5,812 bases of DNA from an uncultured Clostridia bacterium (GCA_947628595.1 CANRAN010000086.1:1-5812); one strand, 5' to 3'. Shown: positions 1-5,812, numbered from the stretch's first letter. The notes: generated by a model not told the origin, from the letters alone. A program made the numbers and translations.

Positions 1-50
1 AAAACTATTGCTTGAATTTTGAAATTTAAAAATTGTACACTAAAAAAATT

Positions 51-74
51 GACGTAATTCGGTTACGTCTTTTT
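51..74 (+). terminator. Rho-independent terminator, possibly bidirectional
   Basis: A perfect 7-bp stem (GACGTAA at 51-57 with TTACGTC at 63-69) closes a TTCGG loop and is followed at once by five T (70-74). This is the shape of an intrinsic terminator for a plus-strand gene lying left of the window. Seven A at 42-48, two bases before the stem, would give a U tract on the minus strand, so it could also act as a backup terminator for the minus-strand gene at 231-1949. No upstream gene is visible to confirm the first role. Confidence 0.65.
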
Positions 75-150
75 GTCATGCAAATTTTTTGTTTTTATTA
101 TTTTTGACAGGGTATTTTACATTCATTTTATATATTTATTTTCTTTTATG

Positions 151-202
151 AAAAAATATAAGAGCTGCCGTACTGCGTTTTTTTACGCTTGTGCGACAGC
201 CC
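151..202 (-). terminator. Rho-independent terminator of the phosphohexomutase gene at 231-1949
   Basis: Read on the minus strand, the DNA just past the stop codon forms a long imperfect hairpin. Positions 202-191 pair with 162-173 (11 of 12 pairs, counting two G-U wobbles, with one C-A mismatch). A small internal loop follows, then a 4-bp upper stem (188-185 with 175-178) and an A-rich loop. The stem is followed by a U-rich tract, the complement of AAAAAA at 151-156. It starts about 28 bases after the stop codon, as expected for the terminator of this gene. The arms are long for a simple terminator, so it might also be one copy of a dispersed hairpin repeat, which this window cannot show. Confidence 0.75.
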
Positions 203-230
203 CTTTACAATATTCAGTATTTAGATAAAT

Positions 231-1949
231 TTAAATTCCCAATATTTCAAGCATGGAGTCAAACATTTTTTCGGATATTTTTTCAGCATCTTCAGCAGAT
301 TTACCGACAGCGGTTATATAAACCTTGATTTTTGGTTCTGTACCGGACGGTCTTACAATAGCTTCACCGCCGCCCTCAAGAGAGTAGGACAGCACATTGG
401 ACTTAGGAAGATCAATCTTTTCATACTTGCCGTTTACAAGATCCTTTGAACAGGAATTAAGATAATCTGCACAGCTTGTAACCTTGAAGTTTGCTACTTC
501 GGTCGGATGAGAATCACGCAGAGCGGACATTATGTCGGACATTTTCTGCATACCCGCCGATCCATCAAATTCAAATGATTTAGTTATGTTAAGGTAATAT
601 CCGAACTCCTCGTATAGCTCATTCATAACATCATTAAGGCTCTTGCCCTGTGTACGATAATATGCAGCCATTTCACATATGAGCATAGAGGCAACGACGG
701 CATCTTTATCCCTTACATATGTTCCGGCGAGGTAACCATAGCTTTCTTCAAAGCCGAACACATATCTCTTCTCTTCATTCTTCTGCTCAAGCAGGAGAAT
801 TTGCTCTCCGATATACTTGAATCCTGTGAGGACATTTTTAAGCTCACAACCGTATTTTTCGCAAACTCTGTCAACAAGCTTGCTCGTTACTATGGTCTTT
901 ACAGCAACCGGATTTTCGGGAAGTGTACCGTTTCTCTTTCTGCTGTCAAGAAGATAGTTCAAAAGCATGATACCTGTTTCATTACCGCTCATCAGACGAT
1001 AGCCATCGTCTGTTTTTACAGCTATTCCCACACGGTCGGAGTCGGGGTCGGTCGCAAGAAGAAGGTCGGGCTTTTCTTTTTCGCACATCCTGAGTCCTAA
1101 CTCAAGAGCTTCCCTTATTTCGGGATTAGGGTAAGGACAGGTTGTAAAGTTGCCGTCAGGATTTTCCTGTTCGGGTACAATGACAACATCCTCAACACCT
1201 ATCCTGTCAAGAATCTTTCTTACAAGCTTATTTCCCGCACCGTTAAGAGGAGTGTAAACAACCTTAAGTCCCGAGTTTCTGCATATATCGGGATTAACAG
1301 ATTGTGCCTGAACATTTTTGAGATATGCCTCATAAACATCATCACTTATCCATTCGATAAGACCGTTCTTAATTCCCTCGTCAAAATCGACAAGCTTTAT
1401 ATCCCCGTTAAAGTATTGAACCTTTTCAATTTCATCAAAAACTGCATTTGCATTTACATCCGTCATCTGACAACCGTCACTGCCGTAGCACTTATAACCA
1501 TTATATTTTGCCGGATTGTGGCTTGCAGTTACCATTATTCCGGCCTGAGTCTTAAGCTCACGCACTGCAAAGGATACAACCGGTGTTGGCTCAAGCTCTG
1601 TGCTTATATAAGCCTTGACTCCGTTTGCGGCAAGCACTCTTGCGGCTTCTCTTGCAAACAAATCAGCCTTGATTCTTGAATCGTGGGAAATTGCAACGGA
1701 AGGATTTGTATATTTTTTGTTAAGAAAATTGGCAAGTCCCTGTGTTGCACGCCTTACGGTGTATATGTTCATTCTGTTTGTACCGGCACCTATAATACCT
1801 CTAAGTCCGGCGGTACCGAATTTAAGCTCTGTATAGAAACGCTCATAAATTTCGCTATTGTTTCCGCTAATGCTACGAAGCTCATCTGTAAGGTCTTTAT
1901 CGTCTCCCGCATTAGCAAGCCATGTATTATAAGAATCATTAATTTCCAT
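231..1949 (-). CDS. pgcA: Phospho-sugar mutase (phosphoglucomutase/phosphomannomutase, PgcA type)
   Basis: A 572-residue alpha-D-phosphohexomutase, a cytoplasmic Mg-dependent enzyme that moves phosphate between C6 and C1 of glucose (and often mannose), linking glycolysis to glycogen and nucleotide-sugar synthesis. All four family signatures are present in order. FGTAGLRG at 44-51 opens domain 1. TASHNP at 141-146 holds the phosphoserine Ser143. DPDSDR at 301-306 is the metal-binding loop. GFKYIGE at 376-382 and GFEESYGY at 399-406 are the sugar-specificity loops. RPSGTEPK at 533-540 is the C-terminal phosphate-binding loop. Length and the GTAGLRG form match the PgcA/YhxB branch (about 575-580 residues) rather than the shorter GlmM or ManB enzymes. 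The ATG at 1949 gives a full-length N terminus. It has a 17-bp-spaced promoter upstream, an odd six-G ribosome-binding tract, and a hairpin terminator after the stop. It appears monocistronic and intact. The mutase family is certain; the main substrate (glucose or mannose phosphate) and hence the symbol are inferred. Confidence 0.93.
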   Translation of the reverse strand: MEINDSYNTWLANAGDDKDLTDELRSISGNNSEIYERFYTELKFGTAGLRGIIGAGTNRMNIYTVRRATQGLANFLNKKYTNPSVAISHDSRIKADLFAREAARVLAANGVKAYISTELEPTPVVSFAVRELKTQAGIMVTASHNPAKYNGYKCYGSDGCQMTDVNANAVFDEIEKVQYFNGDIKLVDFDEGIKNGLIEWISDDVYEAYLKNVQAQSVNPDICRNSGLKVVYTPLNGAGNKLVRKILDRIGVEDVVIVPEQENPDGNFTTCPYPNPEIREALELGLRMCEKEKPDLLLATDPDSDRVGIAVKTDDGYRLMSGNETGIMLLNYLLDSRKRNGTLPENPVAVKTIVTSKLVDRVCEKYGCELKNVLTGFKYIGEQILLLEQKNEEKRYVFGFEESYGYLAGTYVRDKDAVVASMLICEMAAYYRTQGKSLNDVMNELYEEFGYYLNITKSFEFDGSAGMQKMSDIMSALRDSHPTEVANFKVTSCADYLNSCSKDLVNGKYEKIDLPKSNVLSYSLEGGGEAIVRPSGTEPKIKVYITAVGKSAEDAEKISEKMFDSMLEILGI

Positions 1950-1958
1950 AAAAAAATA

Positions 1959-1964
1959 CCCCCC
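1959..1964 (-). promoter_or_regulatory. Atypical G-run ribosome binding site of the mutase gene
   Basis: On the minus strand a run of six G lies 9 bases before the ATG at 1949, separated by TA and then seven T. No AAGGAGG-like sequence is present, so this G run is the only candidate for pairing with the CCUCC of 16S rRNA, partly through a G-U pair. The position is right and the sequence is unusual. Both homopolymers are prone to slippage, which would change the spacing to the start codon. Confidence 0.5.
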
Positions 1965-2007
1965 GAGATAGTAGAAAATGCATAATTAATCATTACTTAG
2001 CATTATT

Positions 2008-2036
2008 ATCATACCACATTTTATTCTATCTTTCAA
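2008..2036 (-). promoter_or_regulatory. Sigma-A-type promoter of the mutase gene
   Basis: Read on the minus strand, TTGAAA (2036-2031) and TATGAT (2013-2008) are separated by exactly 17 bases. The -10 box is preceded by TGG, giving an extended -10 (TGnTATGAT). Each box has five of six consensus bases. Transcription would start near 2000, leaving a leader of about 50 bases before the ATG at 1949. Confidence 0.7.
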
Positions 2037-2252
2037 CATTTTGTTTAAAAACAAATTGAACTTTTTACATTTTTAGGTGCCGATTTATTTTGAAAAAAGA
2101 GCAAAATTTTTGTTAAAATAACATATATCACACTACAAACTAAATCAGACTGTTAATTTATGTTTAAAATCAGCCGTATTTTGTGTATTTTTATATTTAC
2201 ACACTGCTTTTTTTATACAAAAAGAATTTTATTAAAAAAGTTATCTAATGAC

Positions 2253-2281
2253 TTGTATTAATTGGAAATATAAGTTAAAAT
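2253..2281 (+). promoter_or_regulatory. Probable sigma-A-type promoter of the membrane-protein/mutase operon
   Basis: TTGTAT (2253-2258) and TAAAAT (2276-2281) are separated by 17 bases and lie about 75 bases before the start codon at 2357. The -35 box matches 4 of 6 consensus bases and the -10 box 5 of 6. In DNA this AT-rich such matches also occur by chance, so this is a good candidate and not proof. Transcription would start close to 2288, which would put the hairpin at 2289-2339 at the very 5' end of the message. Confidence 0.5.
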
Positions 2282-2288
2282 ATAAAGT

Positions 2289-2339
2289 AGCCGTTGAGAA
2301 AGGCAAGGTAATTTTATTGTAATGAATAAATATACGGCT
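2289..2339 (+). promoter_or_regulatory. Possible structured 5' leader (hairpin)
   Basis: AGCCGT at 2289-2294 is the exact reverse complement of ACGGCT at 2334-2339, enclosing 39 bases that contain a second, A/U-only pairing (TTTATT with AATAAA). The right arm ends four bases before the AGGAGG at 2343. The pairing would bring the predicted 5' end next to the ribosome binding site and could affect message stability or translation. I could not match it to any riboswitch class I know. A 6-bp stem over 39 bases may be chance. Confidence 0.3.
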
Positions 2340-2356
2340 TTTAGGAGGTTAATTGA

Positions 2357-3337
2357 ATGAGTGAGGAAGGACAATTTGATATGACTGATGATGATACATT
2401 GTCGGCAGACGGAGATACAGAGGAAGTACGGATATCCGTTGATAAGGATGATACTGTTGACAATGTAAAAGAAAGCAACAGTGCCAATCCAACAAATGAG
2501 AAAGTAAAAAGGAAAAGGGTATATTACAGAGCACCGCTTATAATAGCAGCCTGTATTTTTCTTGCGACGCTTGTCGCCTTTGGCGTATGGAAGTGCTTTT
2601 TTGATACAAGCATAGAGGGTACATGGGGGATAAAAATAGATAGCGGTGATAATTCGGAAACTGTCAGTTTCACTCTTACCTTTGATGATAATAAGACCGC
2701 GCGTTTTCAGTCGGGTGGCATTGTTTATATCGGAAGATATGAATTTGCGGACGATGAAGAATACGGCAATGTACTAAATTTATATATTCCTGTTTACGGA
2801 CAGATACAGCTTTACCAATTTGGTTATGACTTCGATGGAAATATTTTTACGGGGAGAAGTATCACACTTACCGATCTGACGGGTATGTTCCTTTCTCCGG
2901 ATGACAACTCAACATCTGAGGAAGAAATAGAGAGAAAGAAGAAAGCAACCGACAGTGTAGATATAAACGGAATTACATATTATAAATGGAATTTTACACC
3001 AAGCGTTGAGGATTATAAAATTTCAAAATCGGATGATTTCAAAAAGTATGATAAAATTATCGGCTCATGGCTCTATAAAAATGATGATATTGATTATACC
3101 TATACAATGACCTTTACTGAGGACGGAGTATTTGAGCAGCTTGCACCCGATCTTGAGATACACGGGACATATACCGTCAAGGACGGGGTATGTGTTATGA
3201 GCTTTTGTCCCATGGGAGGCATCACATTGAGTGAGCAGTCACTGGGCTGCACTGTTGACGGTGATAAACTCATGTTGGAAAGCAATGAGTTCGTAAAGAC
3301 GGATGATAAATATGCTTATCAAAGCGAAAATAATTAA
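2357..3337 (+). CDS. Single-pass membrane protein with two similar extracytoplasmic beta-type modules
   Basis: A 326-residue protein of unknown function that I cannot place in a named family with certainty. Residues 1-48 are acidic, polar and probably disordered. A basic KRKR at 51-54 precedes one hydrophobic segment at about 59-77, so by the positive-inside rule the N terminus is cytoplasmic and the rest is outside. No signal peptidase or lipobox site is evident. The external part has two modules that look alike: about 86-130 (beginning IEGTWGIK, with SFTLTFDDNKTARF at 104-117) and about 234-275 (beginning IIGSWLYK, with TYTMTFTEDGVFE at 248-260). Each opens with a G[ST]W motif, then paired strands with a charged turn, resembling lipocalin-like or DUF5640-type domains of clostridial surface proteins. 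That resemblance is inference. The second module ends in a DGDKLML strand at 301-307. AGGAGG lies 8 bases before the ATG. The stop is 18 bp ahead of the next gene, so the two are very probably co-transcribed. Confidence 0.8.
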   Translation: MSEEGQFDMTDDDTLSADGDTEEVRISVDKDDTVDNVKESNSANPTNEKVKRKRVYYRAPLIIAACIFLATLVAFGVWKCFFDTSIEGTWGIKIDSGDNSETVSFTLTFDDNKTARFQSGGIVYIGRYEFADDEEYGNVLNLYIPVYGQIQLYQFGYDFDGNIFTGRSITLTDLTGMFLSPDDNSTSEEEIERKKKATDSVDINGITYYKWNFTPSVEDYKISKSDDFKKYDKIIGSWLYKNDDIDYTYTMTFTEDGVFEQLAPDLEIHGTYTVKDGVCVMSFCPMGGITLSEQSLGCTVDGDKLMLESNEFVKTDDKYAYQSENN

Positions 3338-3355
3338 TAAAGGAGATTTTGATTT

Positions 3356-5188
3356 ATGTTGAATGATTTTTGGAAACAATTCAAGAGCGGAACGGATATC
3401 AGAGGAGTTGCTGTTGAGGGAGCAGGATATGATGTCAATTTGACAGATGATACTGTTTCGGCTATGGTAAACGGTTTTATCCTTTGGCTTGCAGGGAAAA
3501 AGGCAGTTAAGACAGATGAATTAAAAATATCTGTCGGAAGAGATTCAAGAATTTCGGGGCCGCATATTCTTGAGGTGGCTGTACGCTCCATGCTCAGAGC
3601 AGGGGTGAGGGTTATTGATTGCGATCTTGCCTCAACTCCGTCTATGTTTATGACGACCGTTGATATGTCGTGTGACGGTGCATTGCAGATTACTGCGAGT
3701 CATCATCCGTATTATAGAAACGGACTAAAGTTTTTTACAAGAGAGGGAGGACTTAACAGCGAAGATATTACAGCCATACTTGAATATGCACAAAACGGGG
3801 ATAAGCCGGAAGAGGCAAATGGTGGGAAGCGTATAGACAGCGACTATATGAACCGCTATGCTCTCTCCATGCGTGAGATGATAAAGAAAGAGGTAAACTC
3901 TGATGATGATTATAATCATCCGCTTAAAGGTTTTAAGATTGTTGTAGATGCCGGAAACGGTGTAGGAGGCTTTTATGCGACTGATGTTCTTGAGCTTTTA
4001 GGTGCGGATATTAGAGGAAGTCAGTTCCTTGAGCCGGACGGAATGTTCCCGAACCATATTCCTAACCCCGAAAATGAGGAGGCTATGGCTTCAATAAGTA
4101 AGGCAGTGATCGAATCGGGTGCGGATCTTGGTATCATATTTGATACAGATGTTGATAGGGGAGGGGCAGTTGACTCCGAGGGTAAAGAGATCAACCGAAA
4201 CCGTCTTGTCGCACTTGCTTCGGCTATTGCACTTGAGGGCAACAAGGGCGGCACAATAGTTACCGATTCGATAACATCAAGCGGACTTAAGGACTTTATA
4301 GAGAAGAATCTCGGCGGAAAGCATCTTCGCTTCAAGAGGGGCTATAAAAATGTCATAAATGAGGCAGTAAGACAAAATGAAAACGGTATAAATTGCCCTC
4401 TGGCCATAGAAACATCAGGACACGCAGCAATGAGGGAGAATTATTTTCTTGATGACGGGGCATATCTTGTAACAAAGATTATCATAAAAATGGCACAGCT
4501 CCGCAAGGAAGGCAAGAAGCTTGATTCTATCATAGCTGACCTTTCCGAGCCTGTTGAAAGCAAGGAAATACGTATTAAGATAACAGAGAAGGATTTCCGC
4601 ACATACGGCGAAAAGGTTATCTCGGATTTACTTGAATATTGCAAGAAGCAGAAGTCTTTTATAATAGCGGATGATAATCACGAAGGAGTAAGGGTTTCTT
4701 TTAATAAAACAAACGGAAACGGCTGGTTCCTGTTAAGGCTCAGTGTGCATGACCCGATAATGCCACTCAATATAGAAAGTGACAGTAGGGGCGGTGTTAA
4801 TAAGATTTATGAAAAAATAAAGCCGTTCCTTGAAAGCTGCGAGGGACTTGAAACTTATATAAAACCCTCTGCTACTAAAAAGACAGAAGTAAAAAGTGAG
4901 GGAAAAACTGAAGTAAAAAAGACTCAGTCAAAAAAATCAGTTTCTAAGACTGAAATTAAAACCGAGTCCGAAGCATCTGAAAAGACAACAAAAGATAAAA
5001 CGATTACCGGCAAAGCTGTTAAAGAAGATACGGCAAATTCCGAGGCAAAAGAAAGCAAAAAATCTGTTGTCAAAAAAACCGCAGTACAGAAAGTTGATGA
5101 TAAACCTGAAACATCAACAACCGAAGAAAAGAAAACTCCTGTCAAAAAGTCAACTGCGAAAAAAGCAGCCAAGAAAACCGAAGAATAA
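3356..5188 (+). CDS. Divergent phosphohexomutase (phosphomannomutase/phosphoglucomutase family) with lysine-rich C-terminal tail
   Basis: A 610-residue cytoplasmic protein. Residues 1 to about 500 are a four-domain alpha-D-phosphohexomutase. Visible motifs are GTDIRG at 12-17, VGRDSRISG at 60-68, TASHHP at 113-118 with the expected phosphoserine Ser115, the metal loop DTDVDR at 263-268, GYKNVINEA at 329-337, and ETSGH at 352-356. Two features depart from standard enzymes: the active-site loop reads SHHP instead of SHNP, and the usual RPSGTEP phosphate loop of domain 4 is replaced by RLSVHDP at 461-467. I recall a similar layout in a plant/cyanobacterial branch of putative phosphoglucomutases, so this may be a real subfamily and not a decayed copy. 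Residues 503-610 form a low-complexity tail with 31 Lys, many Thr, Ser, Glu and Ala, and no aromatic residue. AAGGAGA lies 9 bases before the ATG. It follows the membrane-protein gene by 18 bp and ends at a strong terminator. Catalysis is likely because Ser115 and the metal-binding Asp residues are kept. The substrate is unknown. Confidence 0.88.
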   Translation: MLNDFWKQFKSGTDIRGVAVEGAGYDVNLTDDTVSAMVNGFILWLAGKKAVKTDELKISVGRDSRISGPHILEVAVRSMLRAGVRVIDCDLASTPSMFMTTVDMSCDGALQITASHHPYYRNGLKFFTREGGLNSEDITAILEYAQNGDKPEEANGGKRIDSDYMNRYALSMREMIKKEVNSDDDYNHPLKGFKIVVDAGNGVGGFYATDVLELLGADIRGSQFLEPDGMFPNHIPNPENEEAMASISKAVIESGADLGIIFDTDVDRGGAVDSEGKEINRNRLVALASAIALEGNKGGTIVTDSITSSGLKDFIEKNLGGKHLRFKRGYKNVINEAVRQNENGINCPLAIETSGHAAMRENYFLDDGAYLVTKIIIKMAQLRKEGKKLDSIIADLSEPVESKEIRIKITEKDFRTYGEKVISDLLEYCKKQKSFIIADDNHEGVRVSFNKTNGNGWFLLRLSVHDPIMPLNIESDSRGGVNKIYEKIKPFLESCEGLETYIKPSATKKTEVKSEGKTEVKKTQSKKSVSKTEIKTESEASEKTTKDKTITGKAVKEDTANSEAKESKKSVVKKTAVQKVDDKPETSTTEEKKTPVKKSTAKKAAKKTEE

Positions 5189-5192
5189 AAAT

Positions 5193-5232
5193 AAATCGCC
5201 TGTTTCAGATAATTTGATAACAGGCGATTTTT
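5193..5232 (+). terminator. Bidirectional Rho-independent terminator between convergent genes
   Basis: A perfect 12-bp stem (AAATCGCCTGTT at 5193-5204 with AACAGGCGATTT at 5219-5230) encloses a 14-base loop. The T run at 5228-5232 follows on the plus strand. On the minus strand the stem is followed by the complement of AATAAAAATA at 5184-5193, also U-rich. It sits 4 bases past the stop codon of the divergent mutase and 12 bases past the stop of the convergent pgeF, so it can terminate both. Confidence 0.9.
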
Positions 5233-5244
5233 GATTTAGAATTA

Positions 5245-5812
5245 TTATTCTTTGATGCACATCATAGCAATAAGTCCGCCTCTTTTTCCTCCGCTTGCAC
5301 GGTGAGAATACAAAAGACCGCTGTTACACTTTGTGCATACATCACTGATTGTTATATTTATACTCAGCAGACCTGCATCCATAAGAACACGTCTGTTTGT
5401 TTCTTTCAGGTCGATAAGATATTTTCCATGACCGAGAGATTTTGTAAAATATGCAGGCTTAAGCTCTGTAAGAGAAGCAAATTCCTCAAAGACAGGGGTA
5501 TCTACCTCATAACAGCACGGACCTATTGCCGGTCCGACAACGGCTATTATGTCTGTGAGGTCACAGCCGTAATCATCATGCATCTGTTGAACGGTTGCCT
5601 CTCCTATTTTACCGATTGTACCCCTCCAGCCGGCATGGGCAAGAGCTATAACCTTTTTTTCGGGATCGGCAAAAAGCAGTGGGGTACAGTCTGCATAATG
5701 CGTTACAAGAGTTACCCCGGGTTCGTTTGTAATAAGGCATCCACACTCTCCATATCATGCGGACGTGTTATACCTATGCCGCAATCTGCCTTAGTCACAT
5801 TCCGCACGAAGG
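5245..5812 (-). CDS. pgeF: Peptidoglycan editing factor PgeF, 5'-truncated by the window edge and frameshifted
   Basis: The C-terminal two thirds of a PgeF/YfiH/YlmD family protein (formerly 'laccase domain' or 'polyphenol oxidase'). In E. coli this cytoplasmic enzyme removes peptidoglycan precursors that carry L-Ser instead of L-Ala. Reading leftward from 5733, the frame gives ITNEPGVTLVTHYADCTPLL, then the signature HAGWRGTVG, GPAIGPCCYEV, CTKC and YSHR. The metal-binding Cys (ADC, codon 5686-5688) and His (HAGW, codon 5635-5637) are present. The third ligand, an upstream His, would lie beyond 5812. The frame cannot be followed back past a TGA at 5755-5757. The matching upstream part, FVRNVTKADCGIGI then TRPHDMESVDA (5810-5736), is in another frame, which itself ends at TAA 5712-5714. 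One base is missing near 5733-5736. About 188 residues are visible of a family norm of roughly 250-280. An ATG at 5583 is the first in-frame start left of the shift but lies after both catalytic motifs, so it is unlikely to be the true start. A sequencing or assembly error near a contig end, or a real pseudogene, would each explain this. Confidence 0.85.

Larger units (their letters stand above)
1950..2356. other. Divergent AT-rich intergenic region
   Basis: A 407-bp non-coding stretch between two divergently transcribed genes. It holds the minus-strand promoter (2008-2036) and ribosome-binding tract (1959-1964) of the mutase gene, a short A/T palindrome at 2040-2055, a plus-strand promoter candidate (2253-2281), a possible leader hairpin (2289-2339), and AGGAGG at 2343-2348 ahead of the membrane-protein gene. 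A weak hairpin (TGTGTA at 2182-2187 with TACACA at 2198-2203) is followed by seven T at 2208-2214; its 6-bp AT-rich stem is poor for a terminator. Between about 2060 and 2250 I see no convincing gene. Confidence 0.7.

Noticed and set aside
148..228. A 26-codon plus-strand small ORF over the terminator hairpin
   Set aside because: There is no ribosome binding site, and it overlaps a structure explained as the terminator of the minus-strand mutase. It is kept only as a note in the findings.
801..1985. Several plus-strand open frames of 73-125 codons inside the mutase gene
   Set aside because: They lie antisense to a clearly conserved gene, show no family motif, and have no ribosome binding sites. 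They are shadows of the real gene.
1790..1993. A 67-codon minus-strand frame starting upstream of the mutase start
   Set aside because: It overlaps the conserved N terminus of the mutase in another frame and has no recognisable protein features.
2182..2214. A hairpin followed by seven T, resembling a terminator
   Set aside because: The stem is 6 bp with four A-T pairs and a 10-base loop, and T7 is separated from it by four bases. No gene ends upstream of it.
2289..2348. A known riboswitch in the leader of the membrane-protein gene
   Set aside because: I compared it from memory with c-di-GMP, preQ1 and glutamine-type motifs and saw no matching conserved core. Only the simple stem is supported.
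3334..5172. Minus-strand open frames opposite the divergent mutase gene
   Set aside because: They are antisense to a conserved coding region. The frame opposite the lysine-rich tail exists only because Lys and Glu codons read as Phe, Leu and Ser on the other strand.
5245..5583. A 112-residue protein starting at ATG 5583 as a complete gene
   Set aside because: The PgeF signature continues upstream of this Met, including the ADC and HAGWRG catalytic motifs, so it is an internal methionine in a broken or misread longer gene.

Overview
The window looks like chromosomal DNA from a low-GC Firmicute, most likely a gut-type clostridium (Ruminococcaceae/Oscillospiraceae-like). The basis is AT-rich intergenic DNA, strong AGGAGG-type ribosome binding sites, sigma-A-like promoters with 17-bp spacers, and the overall look of the proteins. 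The family-level assignment is an inference. No tRNA, rRNA, CRISPR array, insertion sequence or phage gene is visible.

Layout. Positions 1-230 are non-coding and hold two hairpin terminators: one that could end an unseen plus-strand gene to the left, and one that ends the first gene. Positions 231-1949 (minus) encode a complete, canonical phosphoglucomutase/phosphomannomutase of the PgcA type. A 407-bp AT-rich divergent region (1950-2356) carries a good minus-strand promoter for this gene, a plausible plus-strand promoter and a possible structured leader. Two plus-strand genes follow, 18 bp apart and almost certainly one operon. Positions 2357-3337 encode an unrecognised single-pass membrane protein with an acidic cytoplasmic tail and two similar extracytoplasmic beta-type modules. 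Positions 3356-5188 encode a second, divergent phosphohexomutase with an unusual C-terminal phosphate-binding segment and a lysine-rich tail of about 108 residues. A strong bidirectional terminator (5193-5232) separates it from a convergent minus-strand pgeF (peptidoglycan editing factor), which runs off the right edge and is interrupted by an apparent one-base deletion near 5733-5736.

How the genes may work together. Two phosphohexomutase paralogs of different subfamilies are transcribed divergently from one intergenic region. The canonical one probably interconverts glucose-6-P and glucose-1-P (and possibly mannose phosphates) for glycogen, nucleotide-sugar and envelope glycan synthesis. 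The second is co-transcribed with an envelope-facing protein, which may hint at cell-surface polysaccharide work, but nothing in the sequence proves this. PgeF is a cytoplasmic peptidoglycan-precursor quality-control enzyme and appears to be a separate transcription unit.

I found no convincing new multi-gene system. The items most worth a second look are the divergent mutase with its lysine-rich tail, its tandem-module membrane partner, and the frameshift in pgeF.
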